Origin: Trebonia sp963795335
GTDB lineage: Bacteria; Actinomycetota; Actinomycetes; Streptosporangiales; Streptosporangiaceae
Direction of reading: 5' to 3'
Length of the DNA: 64,000 nt
Assembly (NCBI GenBank): GCA_963795335.1
Contig: CAWCHI010000001.1
Coordinates: forward strand, 434,001 to 498,000
Shown here: positions 8,484 to 16,126 of the stretch, in pieces
Numbering within the stretch: the first letter of the stretch is position 1
Layout: each line of letters opens with the position of its first letter
The notes under the pieces: generated by a model
Told to the model about the DNA's origin: nothing
The model's database searches: none
Seen by the model: only the letters and a program-made list of their open reading frames with translations
Translations under genes and position numbers: made by a program

Positions 8484-9350
8484 TCAGTGTGCCATATTTT
8501 CAGCGTTAACCGGAAAACCAGCGTCAGCGAGCACCTGGCGATCCCGCTTGTCGAGGCCGTCCGGCTCCGCCGCCAGCCGGCGGATCAGGTCGGGCCGGTT
8601 GACCGCGGTGCGCCGCAGCGCCTCGTCCCGCTGCCAGCGCGCGATCGCCCGGTGGTTGCCCGACAACAGTACCTCAGGCACCTCGCGCTCGCGCCAGGTT
8701 CTGGGCCGGGTGTAAACCGGCCCTTCGAGCAGCCCGCTCATGGTTCCCCCGGTGCCGCCGAAGGAGTCGTCACGGTTTGACTGCTCGTTACCGAGCACGC
8801 CCGGCAGCAGCCGGCAAACCGCCTCGACGATCACCGCCACCGCCGCCTCGCCCCCGGCGAGCACGTAGTCGCCGATGCTCACCTCGTCGACCGGCATCCG
8901 GGTCCGGGCCTCGGCCGCCAACCGCCCGTCGATCCCTTCATACCGCCCGCACGCGAACACCAGCCGCTCCTCCCCCGCATAAGCGGCCGCCATCTCCTGC
9001 GTGAACGGCACTCCACTCGGCGTCGGCACGATCAGCCGCGCCGAGGCGGGAGAGGCAGATGAGGCGGGAGGGACGGAAGGAGGGTATTCCGCCAGCACGG
9101 CCTCGAGCGCGTTCCCCCACACGTCCGCCTTCATCACCATCCCCGGTCCTCCCCCGAAGGGGGTGTCATCGACGGTGTTATGGACATCCACCGCCCAGCG
9201 GCGCAAGTCGTGGACGCGGAAATCTATATCCCCCCGTGCCGCGGCCTTCCCGATCAGCGACACGCCGAGCGGCCCGGAACCACCCACGCGGCCGTCGTCA
9301 GCAACGGCACCGAAGTAGTCCGGGAAGATAGAGACGATGTCAATGCGCAC
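8484..9350 (-). CDS. trmD: tRNA (guanine37-N1)-methyltransferase
   Basis: A 288-residue TrmD, a SPOUT-fold enzyme that puts m1G at position 37 of tRNAs with proline, leucine or arginine anticodons. MRIDIVSIFPDYF is the family N-terminus, and DDTPFGGGPGMVMK contacts the guanine. VFACGRYEGIDGR and VSIGDYVLAGGEAA form the S-adenosylmethionine trefoil knot. A short Pro/Ser/Ala-rich insert lies near residue 90. Part of the rpsP operon. Confidence 0.96.
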   Translation of the reverse strand: MRIDIVSIFPDYFGAVADDGRVGGSGPLGVSLIGKAAARGDIDFRVHDLRRWAVDVHNTVDDTPFGGGPGMVMKADVWGNALEAVLAEYPPSVPPASSASPASARLIVPTPSGVPFTQEMAAAYAGEERLVFACGRYEGIDGRLAAEARTRMPVDEVSIGDYVLAGGEAAVAVIVEAVCRLLPGVLGNEQSNRDDSFGGTGGTMSGLLEGPVYTRPRTWREREVPEVLLSGNHRAIARWQRDEALRRTAVNRPDLIRRLAAEPDGLDKRDRQVLADAGFPVNAENMAH

Positions 9351-9428
9351 GCCTACCCCTGATGGTGTGGTGAGCGGAGCGCCGCGGGGGTGAGCAGGCG
9401 CGCGTCCCCGCGCACCACGCCCCGCTGC

Positions 9429-9947
9429 TCAGGGCAAATTCGGCAGGTCAAGGAGCCCCTCAGGCGGGTCGATGACCAGGAACCCGCCAGCAACGTCAAC
9501 CGAAGGCACCAGCGCTTTGACGAACGGCACCATGATGTCCGGCCCGTGGGCCGACTTGACCACCAAGACGTCCTGCCCCGAGTGGAGCACGTCCTCGACG
9601 GTCCCGACCTCAGTGCCGTCGAGTGTCCGGACCGTCAGCCCAGTGAGCTCGGCATCATGGAACTCGTCGGGGTCGTCCGACTGCGCGATCGTCGCGGAGT
9701 CGACCGTCAGCCAGGTGCCGCGCAGCCCGGCGGCGGCATCCCGGTCGTCGATTCCCTCGAAGCGGACCAGCAGCTCGCCTGAATGCCAGTGGGTGCCGGC
9801 CACGGTGAGCGGACCGACGGCAGCGGGGTCGGTGTCCAGCCGCGAGCCCGGCGCGAAACGCAATGCGGGCTCGTCGGTGCGGACACCGACCACGACGTCG
9901 CCGCGGATCCCGTGCGGCCGGCCGATCCGGCCGACAGTGACCTCCAC
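9429..9947 (-). CDS. rimM: Ribosome maturation factor RimM
   Basis: A 172-residue RimM, which helps mature the 30S head by binding S19. The N-terminal barrel begins VGRIGRPHGIRGDVVVGVRT; the C-terminal PRC-barrel contains HDAELTGLTVRTLDG and ends VPFVKALVPSVDVAGGFLVI. Separated from trmD by about 80 bases and from khpA by 8. Confidence 0.95.
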   Translation of the reverse strand: MEVTVGRIGRPHGIRGDVVVGVRTDEPALRFAPGSRLDTDPAAVGPLTVAGTHWHSGELLVRFEGIDDRDAAAGLRGTWLTVDSATIAQSDDPDEFHDAELTGLTVRTLDGTEVGTVEDVLHSGQDVLVVKSAHGPDIMVPFVKALVPSVDVAGGFLVIDPPEGLLDLPNLP

Positions 9948-9955
9948 GGGAACTC

Positions 9956-10198
9956 CTACCTAACCTCGCCGGTCTCCAGCAGGTCGATGCGTACATGCCT
10001 GCTGCCGGCCAGGGAACCAATCACGGTCCGCAGCGCCCGGGCGGTGCGCCCGCCGCGGCCGATGACCTTGCCGAGATCGTCGGGGTGCACCCGAACCTCC
10101 AGGACGTTGCCCCGGCGGAGCATCCGGCTCACCACCCGGACGTCGTCCGGGTACGCCACGATGCCCCTGACCAGGTGCTCAAGGGCCTCCTCGAGCAT
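9956..10198 (-). CDS. khpA: KH-domain RNA-binding protein
   Basis: An 80-residue single KH domain with the GKVIGRGGRTARALRTVI nucleic-acid loop. KhpA-type proteins bind RNA, in other bacteria with KhpB/Jag, and affect cell size or post-transcriptional control. It sits between rpsP and rimM, one base after the rpsP stop codon, its conserved position. Confidence 0.94.
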   Translation of the reverse strand: MLEEALEHLVRGIVAYPDDVRVVSRMLRRGNVLEVRVHPDDLGKVIGRGGRTARALRTVIGSLAGSRHVRIDLLETGEVR

Positions 10199-10199
10199 G

Positions 10200-10859
10200 C
10201 TAGGCCTCGGTTGCCTCGGCCGGAGCGGCCTCGGCGGCAGGCGCCTCGGCCGCCGGGGTCTCCTCGGCCGCCGCGGTCGGCTCGGCCGGGGTCTCCTCGG
10301 CCGGGGTCTCCGCCGCAGTGGTCTCCGCCGCAGTGGTCTCCGCAGGCGCGGTGGTCTCCGCAGCCGGGGTCTCCGCAGCCGGGGTGGTCTCGGCTGGGGT
10401 TGCCTCGGCCGCCGGGGTCTCCTCGACCGGAGCCGGGGCCTCCTCGGCCTTGCGCGCCCGGCTCGAGGAGCGGGCCGGGCGGGCGGCCGCCTTCGACTCC
10501 TTGGCCGCCAGGGACTCCTTGACCAGCTCGTCGTAGCGGTCCTTCTTGTCCGCCTTGGTCTCGCCGGGCTCGCCGGTCTTGAGGGTGCCCTCGGCCCCGG
10601 GCAGGCCCTTGAACTTCTGCCAGTCGCCGGTGATGGTCAGCAGGTGCCGGACTGGGTCAGTCGGCTGCGCGCCAACCGAGAGCCAGTACTGGGCCCGCTC
10701 GGAGTCAATCTGGATGAGCGACGGCTCGAGCTTCGGGTGGTACTTGCCGATCTCCTCGATGGCACGACCGTCCCGCTTGGTGCGCGAGTCCGCCACGACG
10801 ACCCGGTAATACGGTTCCCGGATCTTGCCCAGGCGCTTGAGTTTGATCTTGACAGCCAC
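10200..10859 (-). CDS. rpsP: 30S ribosomal protein S16 with long acidic tail
   Basis: A 219-residue S16. The first 80-90 residues are the conserved protein (MAVKIKLKRLGKIREPYYRV, then LIQIDSERAQYWLSVGAQPT). A basic segment with a KAAARPARSSSRARKAEE stretch follows, then about 75 residues made almost only of Ala, Glu, Thr and Pro in short repeats (AETTAAETPAEE type). S16 is usually 80-140 residues, so this tail is unusually long. First gene of the operon. Confidence 0.95.
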   Translation of the reverse strand: MAVKIKLKRLGKIREPYYRVVVADSRTKRDGRAIEEIGKYHPKLEPSLIQIDSERAQYWLSVGAQPTDPVRHLLTITGDWQKFKGLPGAEGTLKTGEPGETKADKKDRYDELVKESLAAKESKAAARPARSSSRARKAEEAPAPVEETPAAEATPAETTPAAETPAAETTAPAETTAAETTAAETPAEETPAEPTAAAEETPAAEAPAAEAAPAEATEA

Positions 10860-11170
10860 GGCTGCGGTCTTCTCCCACGAATCTTAGGTACGGGTGCCGG
10901 GCGCCTGCCAGCGGGGAATGGGCCGGCCGGACCGAGCGAATGGAGACCGGGCGCGCGAACGGTTAGAGGGCGTCGCGGCCAGGCATCAAGCCCCCAGTAT
11001 AGGGGGCTCCCGGCCCGCCGGGGTCATCGAGCGGCAGTCTGCGCCGCTAATCATCCCGGCCCGGTGTCCGCGGGCCGGGGCCGGGGCGGTCTGCGAGCGG
11101 GGCGACACGGGATGACAGTCGCATAACGCGCATTGAATTTTTTATTTGCCCGGTCATACCGCGTTCCTAC
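10860..11170. other. Leader and upstream region of the rpsP operon
   Basis: No gene recognised. A seven-base-pair hairpin (AGCCCCC at 10989-10995 with GGGGGCT at 11002-11008, loop AGTATA) lies 130 bases upstream of rpsP and would be in its leader if transcription starts beyond it. An AT-rich patch, TTGAATTTTTTATTTG, at about 11133-11148 stands out against the GC background and is a candidate promoter area. Confidence 0.4.
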
Positions 11171-11184
11171 GATTGTTGACAATC
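11171..11184. promoter_or_regulatory. Palindrome resembling a GntR/FadR-type operator
   Basis: GATTGT-TG-ACAATC, a perfect 6+6 dyad with a two-base centre, contains the TTGT-N2-ACAA core typical of FCD-type GntR regulators. It overlaps a TTGACA hexamer (11177-11182) that could be a -35 element, but no convincing -10 follows. The nearest start on the plus strand is the broken Tat gene 290 bases downstream. Confidence 0.35.
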
Positions 11185-11474
11185 TACCGCATTCGCGGAA
11201 GGCAATCCCAAACCGATCACTGTGTGTTACGGGCGACTGAGGTGAGCGGGCCGCGCCCCGTGCGGGACGGCAGCGCCCGCGACCCTGAACTCCCGTATTC
11301 GTGCACAGTGACGTTTGTCGACGTAAGGGACGGTTGCGGTGTCAGCCCCGGAATCGTTCACGGGCCGTCACCGGGCCAGCCCCGCTCTTCACATGGCTAA
11401 ATCACCAACCTCCCTCCGGAAGTGATTTCGCGCCCTAGCCGGGTGCACAGCTATACAAGGAGAGATCCCAGACA

Positions 11475-11649
11475 ATGACTGATCAGAGCGCCCGCCGCGA
11501 TAGCAGCGACAGCCAGTCCACCCGCTGGCGGAGTTTCCCGGCGCAGCCTGCTGCGCGCGGCCGGGGTCGGCGCGGCCGTCGTCGGCGGCGGCGCGGCCAG
11601 CTCCGCTGAGCGGCGCCCCCGGGCCGGGCAGGCCGTCCCAGGGGTAACA
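11475..11649 (+). pseudogene. Remnant of a Tat-secreted protein gene (frameshifted, truncated)
   Basis: A good ribosome binding site (AAGGAG at 11457-11462) precedes an ATG at 11475 that encodes MTDQSARRDSSDSQST and then leaves frame. In the next frame, from about 11521, the DNA reads SRRSLLRAAGVGAAVVGGGA, a clear twin-arginine signal peptide. The two parts join with a one-base shift near 11525-11540. No mature domain follows: the signal runs in frame straight into the DNA ligase start at 11650. I read it as the 5' stub of a lost secreted-protein gene. A ligase with a misassembled N-terminal extension is less likely. Confidence 0.55.
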
Positions 11650-13188
11650 ATGGTTGACGTGCTAGTTGCTGAATTGGCTGACGTCTCCCGGGCTGTCTCG
11701 TCGACGTCGTCGCGGCTCTCCAAGGTGGAGGCGCTGGCGGGGGCGTTGCGCGATGCCGATGTGGCTGAGATCCCGATTCTGGTGGCCTGGATGTCAGGTG
11801 AATTGCCGCAGCGGCAGATCGGGGTCGGATGGGCTTCGCTGCGCTCGCTGCCCGCGCCGGCGCCCTCTGCTTCCCTGACCGTGCCGGGGGTGGATGCGGC
11901 GCTTTCGGCGATCAAGGGGGTTGCCGGGAAGGGGTCGGCCGCCGAGCGCAAGCGGCTGCTTGATGACCTTTTCTCCGCCGCCACCGGCGCCGAGCAGGAG
12001 TTCCTGGCGCGGCTGCTGTCGGGGGAACTACGGCAGGGGGCGCTCGACGGGGTGATGACCGACGCCGTCGCCAAGGCGTCCGGGGTGCCGGGGCCCGAGG
12101 TCCGGCGGGCGGTCATGCTGAGCGGATCGCTGGCGGCGGCCGCGCAGGCGGCGCTCGGCGGCGGCAGCGCCGCCCTGGCCGAGTTCGGGCTGCGGGTCGG
12201 CCTGCCGCTCAAGCCCATGCTGGCCAGCAGCGAGGCGTCGATCGAGGAAGCCCTGGAGCGGGCCGGCGGCACCGCCGCGGTCGAGTGGAAGCTGGACGGC
12301 ATCCGGGTCCAGGCCCATGTCGCCGACGGGCAGGTCCGGCTCTTCACCCGGTCGCTGGACGACATCACCGGACGGCTGCCCGAGGTGACGGCGGCGCTGG
12401 CGGCGCTGCCGGCCCGCGAGGCCGTCTTCGACGGCGAGCTGATCGCGCTGCGGCCCGACGGGCGGCCCTATGCCTTCCAGGACACGGCGTCGCGGGCGGC
12501 GAGCGGCCCCGGCGAACCGGGCACGGCCAACGTGCCGCTGTCGGTCTTCCTGTTCGACGTGCTCCACCTGGACGGGACCGACCTGATCGACCAGCCCGAC
12601 GCCGAGCGGCACGCCGCCCTGGCCGCCGCCGTCCCGCCCGCGATGCTGATGCCGCGGCTGGTGACCGACTCGGCCGCGGAGGCGGCCGAGTTCTTCACCG
12701 AGGCCGTCGCCCGGGGACACGAGGGCGTCGTCGTCAAATCGCTCGAGGCACCCTACGCGGCCGGGCGGCGCGGGGCCGGCTGGATCAAGGTCAAGCCCCG
12801 CCACACCCTGGACCTGGTGGTCCTCGCGGTCGAGTGGGGCAGCGGGCGGCGCCAGGGATGGCTGTCCAACTTGCACCTGGGTGCCCGGGACCCGGAGACG
12901 GGCGGCTGGGTGATGCTCGGCAAGACCTTCAAGGGCCTCACCGACGAGCTGCTCACCTGGCAGACCGCGCGGTTCCTGGAGCTGGAGGACCACCGGGACC
13001 GCCACACCGTCTATGTCCGGCCGGAGCAGGTCGTCGAGATCGCCTTCGACGGGGTGCAGCGCAGTCCCCGCTACCCGGGCGGCGTCGCCCTGCGCTTCGC
13101 CCGGGTGCTCCGCTACCGCGAGGACAAGCCCGCCCGCGAGGCCGACACCATCGAGACGGTGCTGACGCTGGCCGTGCCCGCCGATTAA
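11650..13188 (+). CDS. lig: ATP-dependent DNA ligase
   Basis: A 512-residue ATP-dependent ligase of the actinobacterial LigB/LigC-like type. An N-terminal DNA-binding domain (about 1-190) begins VLVAELADVSRAVSSTSSRL. The adenylation domain has the nucleotidyl lysine Lys214 in EWKLDGIRVQ, then FDGELIALRPDG and EGVVVKSLEAPYAAG, and KVKPRHTLDLVVLAVEWG is motif V. The C-terminal OB fold ends with VEIAFDGVQRSPRYPGGVAL. It probably serves repair alongside the NAD ligase. The ATG at 11650 has AGGGG six bases upstream; a Tat-signal remnant is open in the same frame just before it. Confidence 0.93.
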   Translation: MVDVLVAELADVSRAVSSTSSRLSKVEALAGALRDADVAEIPILVAWMSGELPQRQIGVGWASLRSLPAPAPSASLTVPGVDAALSAIKGVAGKGSAAERKRLLDDLFSAATGAEQEFLARLLSGELRQGALDGVMTDAVAKASGVPGPEVRRAVMLSGSLAAAAQAALGGGSAALAEFGLRVGLPLKPMLASSEASIEEALERAGGTAAVEWKLDGIRVQAHVADGQVRLFTRSLDDITGRLPEVTAALAALPAREAVFDGELIALRPDGRPYAFQDTASRAASGPGEPGTANVPLSVFLFDVLHLDGTDLIDQPDAERHAALAAAVPPAMLMPRLVTDSAAEAAEFFTEAVARGHEGVVVKSLEAPYAAGRRGAGWIKVKPRHTLDLVVLAVEWGSGRRQGWLSNLHLGARDPETGGWVMLGKTFKGLTDELLTWQTARFLELEDHRDRHTVYVRPEQVVEIAFDGVQRSPRYPGGVALRFARVLRYREDKPAREADTIETVLTLAVPAD

Positions 13189-13213
13189 GCGGCCGGCGCG
13201 GGCGGCCCGGGCG

Positions 13214-13618
13214 TTAGTTCGGGACGAAGCTGGTGGAGCAGGTCGCGCCCGTCTTATAGCCGCGGGGCGCAGCGGTGACCGTGCCCGCCAGCCTCACGCG
13301 GTACCCCACGGTCGGGTGCCCGACGTTGAACCGGTGACTGGTCTTCTTGCTGGCCGGCGTCCTGAGCGTCCAGGTGTGCGAGACCGTCTTGTATTTGATC
13401 GTGACCCGCACGGTGGTCTGGGCGGCCGTGCTGGTGACGGTGAGCGTCTCGTAATCCCGGGCGACGGGGTGCGCGATGTTCACGTGCACCGAGCACTTGT
13501 CGGCCTTTGCGGTCGCCGGATGAGCGGCCCCTGCGGGGGCGGGGTAAGCCTGGCCCGCTAGCCCCGCGACCGCGAAGACCGACAGCGAACCCGCACCAAT
13601 CACATTCCTGAGCCTCAT
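13214..13618 (-). CDS. Small secreted protein of unknown function
   Basis: 134 residues. A Sec signal peptide, MRLRNVIGAGSLSVFAVAGL, is followed by an Ala/Pro stretch, probable cleavage after about residue 30. The mature part has two cysteines (KCSVHVNI and GATCSTSF near the ends), so a disulfide is likely, and an alternating beta-strand pattern (DYETLTVTSTAAQTTVRVTI). This suggests a small Ig-like beta-sandwich. The ATG at 13618 has AGAGGGGA nine bases upstream; the longer open frame has no signal peptide. No family recognised. Confidence 0.7.
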   Translation of the reverse strand: MRLRNVIGAGSLSVFAVAGLAGQAYPAPAGAAHPATAKADKCSVHVNIAHPVARDYETLTVTSTAAQTTVRVTIKYKTVSHTWTLRTPASKKTSHRFNVGHPTVGYRVRLAGTVTAAPRGYKTGATCSTSFVPN

Positions 13619-13739
13619 AACGGTTCCCCTCTTGACCCAGCTGATGATCACGCAGTGATTACGCCCGAGCACCGAGTGCTCGAACCACATCAGGATGGCA
13701 CGCAGGCGCGGGGCGGCTCGCTGGCCTTGGCCTGACCGG

Positions 13740-13813
13740 GGAGAAATGGTGGCTTGCGAGGCTGGAAACTTTGCGCAACGTGGTAAGAAAGCGCCCATAT
13801 AGGCCGCTTTCTT
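13740..13813 (+). repeat. Possible degenerate repeat copy with hairpin, downstream of ffh
   Basis: CTGGAAACTTTGCGC (13762-13776) resembles the core of the intergenic repeat found at 15841, 39612 and 40191, but the match is short. Just after it, AAGAAAGCG (13785-13793) and CGCTTTCTT (13805-13813) form a nine-base-pair hairpin that could end ffh transcription. The rest of 13619-13988 holds nothing I recognise. Confidence 0.35.
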
Positions 13814-13988
13814 GACTTTGGGCGCGGATTTTCCAAGATCTTTTCGAGTTGCCTGCTCTTGTGGGACACAAGGGACTTCAGGGGTTGGCCGAGCGGCGAC
13901 GCAACGGCGTTAGCGCGATGGCGGCGCCCGGGGGCGCCGCCCGGCGGCCCGGCGCGGTCAAGGTTGGCGGCTCGGGACGCCGGCGGCG

Positions 13989-15663
13989 TTACTTCCTTTT
14001 CTTGTCGCGCTTGCCGAAGGCGGCGGGCACGCCGCCGCCGCGGCCGCCGAAGCCGGGCGGGAGCGCCCCCGGGCCACCGGGGATGCGCGGCAGCGACTTG
14101 CCGAGGCTGTCGAGGTTGCCCGGGCCGCCGGCCGCCTGCGCGTCGCGGAGCAGCTCGGCCAGCTCCTCCATCGACTGCGGGGGCGCCTGCGCCTCGGCCT
14201 GGCTTCTCCGCGGCGGCCTGCGGCAGCGAGACGGCCCCGGCCTTGCGCGGGTCGCCACTGCGGCGCTTGCCCTTGGCGTTCTTGGCCGCCTTGCGGGCGG
14301 CCGCCTTGCGGGCGCCGGTCATACCGCCCATCCCCGGGATCCCCGGCATCCCGGGCATGCCGCCGTTCATGAGCATCTTCATCTGCCGCTGACCTTCGAA
14401 GAAGTTGGTCACCAGCTGGGAGACGTCGCCGACGGCGGTGCCGGAGCCGTTGGCGATCCGGAGCCGCCGCGAGCCGTTGATGATCTTCGGGTTCTGCCGC
14501 TCGGACGGCGTCATCGAGCGGACGATGGCCTCCGCCCGGTCCAGGTCCTTGTCGTTGACCTGTTCCAGCAGCGCCTTGTTCTTGGCCGCGCCGGGCATCA
14601 TGCCGAGGATGTTCTTCAGCGGCCCGAGCTTGCGCAGCATGCCGAGCTGCTCGATGAAGTCCTCGAGGGTGAATCCCTCCCCGGTCATCAGCCGGTTCGC
14701 CATCGACTCGGCCTGGTCGGCGTCGAACGCCTTCTCGGCCTGCTCGATGAGCGTCAGGACGTCGCCCATGTCCAAGATCCGGTCGGCCATCCGGTCCGGG
14801 TGGAACACGTCGAAGTCGGACAGCTTCTCACCCGTGGACGCGAACATGATCGGCCTGCCGGTGAGGGCGGCGATGGACAGCGCCGCGCCACCGCGGGCAT
14901 CACCGTCGAGCTTGGTCAGCACCACGCCGTCGTAGCCGACACCGTCAAGGAACGCCTGGGCCGTCGCCACCGCGTCCTGGCCGATCATCGCGTCGACCAC
15001 GAACAGCACCTCGTCCGGGTCGGTCGCGTCACGGATCGCGGCGGCCTGCGCCATCATCTCCGTGTCGACGCCGAGGCGGCCGGCCGTGTCGATGATGACG
15101 ATGCTGTACTGCGAGCGCTGGGCTTCGGCGATCGACTGGCGGGCCACCGCCACCGGGTCGCCGACCCCGTTGCCAGGCTCGGGGGCGTAGACCGGCACGC
15201 CGGCCCGCTCGCCGAGCACCTGGAGCTGGGTCACCGCGTTGGGCCGCTGCAGGTCGCAGGCGACCAGCAGCGGGGTGTTGCCCTGCTCCCGCAGCCACAG
15301 CGCCAGCTTGCCCGCCAGCGTGGTCTTGCCGGAACCCTGGAGGCCCGCCAGCATGATCACGGTCGGCGGGGTCTTGGCGAACCGCAGCCGCCGGGTCTCG
15401 CCGCCGAGGATCTGGACGAGCTCCTCGTTCACGATCTTGATGACCTGCTGGGCCGGGTTGAGTGCCTGCGACACCTCCGCGCCGGCGGCACGTTCCTTGA
15501 CCCGCGCGATGAACTGCCGGACCACCGGCAGGGCGACATCCGCCTCGAGCAGGGCAATGCGGATCTCACGGGCGGTGGCGTCGATGTCAGCCTGCGTCAG
15601 TCGGCCCTTGCCTCGCAGCGAGGAGAAGACCTGAGTCAGCCGATCGGAGAGCGTCTCAAACAC
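13989..15663 (-). CDS. ffh: Signal recognition particle protein Ffh (one frameshift)
   Basis: Ffh, the SRP54 GTPase that binds 4.5S RNA and signal sequences. The N domain starts MFETLSDRLTQVFSSLRG; the G domain has GLQGSGKTT, DTAGRL and TKLDGDARGG; the methionine-rich M domain has SERQNPKIINGSRRLRIANG and a Gly/Met/Pro stretch. A one-base shift near 14200 (an apparent extra C) moves the C-terminus out of frame. The correct end is read in the second frame (SMEELAELLRDAQAAGG through FGKRDKKRK), with the stop at 13989. If unrepaired, the frame runs on to 13690 and makes a 657-residue chimera. Confidence 0.93.
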
Positions 15664-15840
15664 CCCTTAAGGCTACCGGCCCGCGCGGGCTAAGGCATTC
15701 CCCCGCGCGATGGTCGCCACCGGCCGCGTTCCGGCTGCTCCAGAACGGGCGCGGGGGCATCCGCGCGCCCGTCCCCGGCTTCCGCACCCCTCCCCGCGTT
15801 CCGGCCGCCGGCGCGCAGCCAGCCAGCCTCGTCCGCAATG

Positions 15841-15910
15841 ATCGGGGAAGCTATTGGTGCTGGGGCGCACAATAGTTTCCCTCCTGCCAAGAGTTTCCGG
15901 CACAACAGGC
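15841..15910 (-). repeat. Interspersed intergenic repeat, copy 1 (inverted)
   Basis: Read on the minus strand it shows CGGAAACTCTTGGCAGGA followed by GGGAAACTATTGTGCGCC, two related 18-base units, then a GCACC and a TTCCCCGAT end. The same order of blocks is seen at 40191-40270 (GGAAACTATT and TTGGCAG identical) and 39612-39690. It lies between glnD and ffh. No transposase, tRNA or protein is encoded. Confidence 0.6.
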
Positions 15911-16126
15911 TCCCAAGCCCCGCTGGACGCAGAAGTCACAGGCGGATCCGACCCCGCTGGCCGGAGACGGGCGCGCGCCCGCCGACTGAGGTAGCCGGGA
16001 CGCCAGCGGTGAATGAGACGCCGGAGGCGGGCGGCGCGGCGGCAGGCGGAGACCGCGGGGCAGGCGGGGGGAGCCGGGGGCGGCGGGAACTGGAGGCAGG
16101 CGGGGGATGGAGTGGTGGGGACGGCC
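15911..16126. other. Intergenic, with a G-rich low-complexity tract
   Basis: Between ffh and the true glnD end. The plus strand from about 16010 to 16120 is almost all G, A and C with many GG-to-GGGGGG runs, which could form G-quadruplexes. The open frame through it on the minus strand is only a read-through of frameshifted glnD and is Pro/Ser-rich. No gene seen. Confidence 0.45.

Noticed and set aside
13690..13988. A basic C-terminal extension of Ffh
   Set aside because: It results from the frameshift near 14200; the alternative frame gives a normal Ffh ending.
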